Part shown: one piece after another, positions 5,860 through 7,055 of the stretch
Position numbering within the stretch: position 1 is the first letter of the stretch
Layout of the letters: each line of letters starts with the position of its first letter
Assembly (NCBI GenBank): GCA_040219575.1
Contig: JAVJSD010000026.1
Coordinates: forward strand, 1 to 7,055
Source: JAVJSD01 sp040219575
GTDB taxonomy: Bacteria > Planctomycetota > Planctomycetia > Pirellulales > Pirellulaceae
DNA length: 7,055 nucleotides
Direction of reading: 5' to 3'
Notes under the pieces: model-generated
The model's input: only the letters and a program-made list of their open reading frames with translations
Told to the model about the DNA's origin: nothing
Database searches by the model: none
Translations under genes and position numbers: made by a program

Positions 5860-6414
5860 TCAAGGATCCGAGGACGCGGGGAGCGCCTCGGGCATGCGAA
5901 AGTAGTTGTAGTGCAGAAAGCAGATGTCGAGCCACGGCCAACCGCCTCGCGATCCGAACAGCAGCACCGCATGACGCTCGTGCTGCAGGGCGCAAGGACC
6001 GATCAGCGGAACGACGCGGGCGTCGTCGACGCGGCTCGTTACCGGGATGGCGATGTAGGACGGGATTCCGCCCAAACTCACGAAGCCCGATTCCTGTCCC
6101 CGGCCGACCGTACGGCGGATGTCGTCGTCGCTGGGCGTGGGCGAGTACGGTTCGACGCATACCGGCCCCAGGCACGAGATCGGGTTGCACCAGGCGTCGT
6201 ACACGCGCTTGACCGGTCCCGCCGCCAACAGGGCGACAAGCGGACAGAGCAACAGAAACGTCCGCAGTCGCAGACGGGGCCGCGGCGGTCGGGGCCGCAG
6301 GAGTCGCAGCCGCGGCAGTCGGGGCCTCAGCAGTCGGAAAAACCGCCAGCACGACGCTGGCGCACGGCGGTCGCTGGTCGGGTCCACGCTCGCCGATGAC
6401 TCCGTCGCTGCCAT
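5860..6414 (-). CDS. Single-pass membrane protein with Arg-rich N-terminus, function unknown
   Basis: I do not recognise a family for this 184-aa protein. Residues 24-51 form a Pro/Leu/Arg segment with 12 arginines, followed by one hydrophobic stretch, TFLLLCPLVALLAAG (52-66). The positive-inside rule would put the N-terminus in the cytoplasm and residues 67-184 outside. The outer part has five cysteines (76, 81, 86, 141, 165), the first three in a tight cluster (CNPISCLGPVC), and an aromatic stretch GWPWLDICFLHYNYF (158-172). The start is well supported: AGGAGG lies 8 nt before the ATG, and the upstream gene's stop is only 3 nt away, so both are probably co-transcribed. The Arg-rich part is partly built from a 30-nt tandem duplication. 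A competing minus-strand frame (5732-6352) reads as Ala/Thr/Pro low complexity and lacks such a signal. Confidence 0.65.
   Translation of the reverse strand: MAATESSASVDPTSDRRAPASCWRFFRLLRPRLPRLRLLRPRPPRPRLRLRTFLLLCPLVALLAAGPVKRVYDAWCNPISCLGPVCVEPYSPTPSDDDIRRTVGRGQESGFVSLGGIPSYIAIPVTSRVDDARVVPLIGPCALQHERHAVLLFGSRGGWPWLDICFLHYNYFRMPEALPASSDP
6281..6336 (-). repeat. 30-nt in-frame tandem duplication in the 184-aa gene
   Basis: Bases 6281-6306 and 6311-6336 are identical at 23 of 26 positions, with a 30-nt period. In the protein this gives two 10-residue units, LRPRLPRLRL and LRPRPPRPRL, within the Arg-rich N-terminal segment. The three substitutions suggest the duplication is not very recent. 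Confidence 0.65.
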
Positions 6415-6417
6415 CGC

Positions 6418-6846
6418 TTATCCCTCCTGGGCGAACTCTCGAAAGGCGTCTTCACCGAGGAACACCGCCTGCCGCATCAACTGAAACGCCAGCGGCGTCT
6501 CCGGCCAACCGAAGGAGGCCAGCAGTGCGTTGAATTGCTCCGCCGGACAACTCCCTTTCATCTCGACATAGTGCAGTCGTTCGCCCCCATCGTACAGCAC
6601 ACCCTCGGTTTGCCACCCCTTCGGTCCCTGCGGCGCGGTCCACAAGAACGAACCGTCGAGTTCCAAGTAGAACCGCGGCAGCGCCTCCAGCCGCCTTACC
6701 GCCTCGTCGAACGTGACGCCGAGTGGATCGGTCACCTCGCCGGCGGTGACGTTCAACGGACGAACGCCGCGGCCGTCGATTTCGCGCGGGTCGCCGTCAC
6801 CCGCTTCGACCGGACGCGCATGAATGGCGATATGAAATCGGTACAA
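6418..6846 (-). CDS. Conserved-looking hypothetical protein with TTG start
   Basis: This 142-aa soluble protein has no signal peptide or membrane segment and I cannot assign a family with certainty. It reads as a well-folded protein: an N-terminal strand YRFHIAIHA (2-10), a polar loop with GDGDPREIDGRGVRPLN (16-32), FYLELDGSFLW (59-69), LHYVEMKGSCP (91-101) and a C-terminal helical part with FGWPE (112-116) and LMRQAVFLGEDAFREFA (123-139). I have a vague memory of similar planctomycete proteins, unverified. The frame closes with TGA two codons before the TTG and no ATG occurs near the N-terminus, so TTG at 6846 is the only plausible start. A weak AAGG lies about 8 nt upstream. It sits 3 nt from the membrane protein gene, whose Shine-Dalgarno lies inside its last codons. 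Confidence 0.7.
   Translation of the reverse strand: MYRFHIAIHARPVEAGDGDPREIDGRGVRPLNVTAGEVTDPLGVTFDEAVRRLEALPRFYLELDGSFLWTAPQGPKGWQTEGVLYDGGERLHYVEMKGSCPAEQFNALLASFGWPETPLAFQLMRQAVFLGEDAFREFAQEG
6423..6428 (-). promoter_or_regulatory. Canonical Shine-Dalgarno of the 184-aa membrane protein gene
   Basis: AGGAGG on the minus strand lies 8 nt before the ATG at 6414 and within the 3' end of the upstream 142-aa gene. It is the strongest ribosome binding site in the window. It fixes the start and supports translation of the 184-aa frame rather than its overlapping competitors. Confidence 0.75.
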
Positions 6847-7054
6847 GACTCAAGCCTTCTGTAGGGTCCGTCAAGCAAATCGCTGACACACCAACAACCG
6901 CTCCATGGAGACGTACTCGTTTAACCTGATTTTCCGCAACCATGCGCGCGCTGCGCCGCGGGTCGTCGTCGTTAGCGCGTAGGGGCGCGTGGTAGGCGGG
7001 TTCGTAAGCGTTGAGCAGGTGACGGCAGGCCCAACTGCCGCAGGATTTCAGTTT
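6797..7054 (-). other. Open minus-strand frame running in from the right edge; possible gene end or remnant
   Basis: One minus-strand frame stays open for 85 codons from the window edge to a TGA at 6797-6799. Its first 37 or so codons, including SWACRHLLNAYEPAYHAPL, mostly end in G or C, as expected for coding DNA in this GC-rich genome. After the MVAENQV stretch this bias fades, and the frame then overlaps the start of the 142-aa gene by about 50 nt. It may be the end of a gene, a frameshifted remnant or chance. I recognise no family. Otherwise 6847-7055 holds only a 6-bp hairpin, CGGCAG/CTGCCG, at 7023-7028/7035-7040. Confidence 0.25.
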
Positions 7055-7055
7055 G

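Noticed and set aside
5732..6352. 206-aa minus-strand frame overlapping the 184-aa membrane protein
   Set aside because: Its N-terminus is Ala/Thr/Pro low complexity from the same tandem repeat and it lacks a ribosome binding site. The 184-aa frame has AGGAGG with correct spacing and operon-like packing.
1..7055. tRNA, rRNA, transposase, toxin-antitoxin or phage-defence genes
   Set aside because: I looked on both strands and found no tRNA-like cloverleaf, rRNA segment, transposase motif or recognisable defence or toxin domain. The accepted genes explain nearly all coding-like sequence.

Overview
This GC-rich window most likely comes from a planctomycete of the Pirellulales type. The assignment rests on gene content: a formylglycine-type sulfatase with a C-terminal HEAT-repeat tail, a DUF1559 protein, a small secreted Tyr/His/Trp-rich protein, and long intergenic spaces filled with palindromic repeats. 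It is an inference, because no rRNA or other phylogenetic marker is present. All seven genes I accept lie on the minus strand, so transcription runs from right to left. The long plus-strand open frames are antisense shadows.

In transcription order, the right edge (6847-7055) carries no confident gene, only an open minus-strand frame running in from the window end. Next come two closely packed genes of unknown function: a 142-aa soluble protein with a TTG start (6418-6846) and, 3 nt later, a 184-aa single-pass membrane protein with an Arg-rich N-terminus and a textbook Shine-Dalgarno (5860-6414). A spacer follows with a REP-like hairpin and a plausible sigma70-type promoter. That promoter would drive a two-gene unit: a DUF1559 putative lipoprotein (5013-5711) overlapping cutA (4645-5016) by ATGA. 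A repeat-bearing spacer of about 300 nt leads to an exported sulfatase of the heparan N-sulfatase-like group (2432-4348). Then come the 84-aa secreted protein (1984-2238), a palindromic spacer, and an AlaC-type aminotransferase (438-1718). The left edge (1-437) is non-coding and built of hairpin repeats.

The genes do not form an obvious single pathway. They read as ordinary housekeeping and accessory genes: amino-acid metabolism, envelope and polysaccharide desulfation, metal tolerance, and planctomycete-specific unknowns. The unusual material is the intergenic DNA. A 226-nt imperfect palindrome is made of three nested hairpin pairs whose tetraloops differ systematically between its arms. A second palindrome of about 98 nt sits at 1877-1974. 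Two copies of a CCCCAAGC-headed hairpin, over 3 kb apart, differ by a compensatory stem change. In-frame tandem duplications have also built up the sulfatase signal peptide and the Arg-rich segment of the 184-aa protein. I saw no tRNA, rRNA, CRISPR array, transposase or recognisable defence system.
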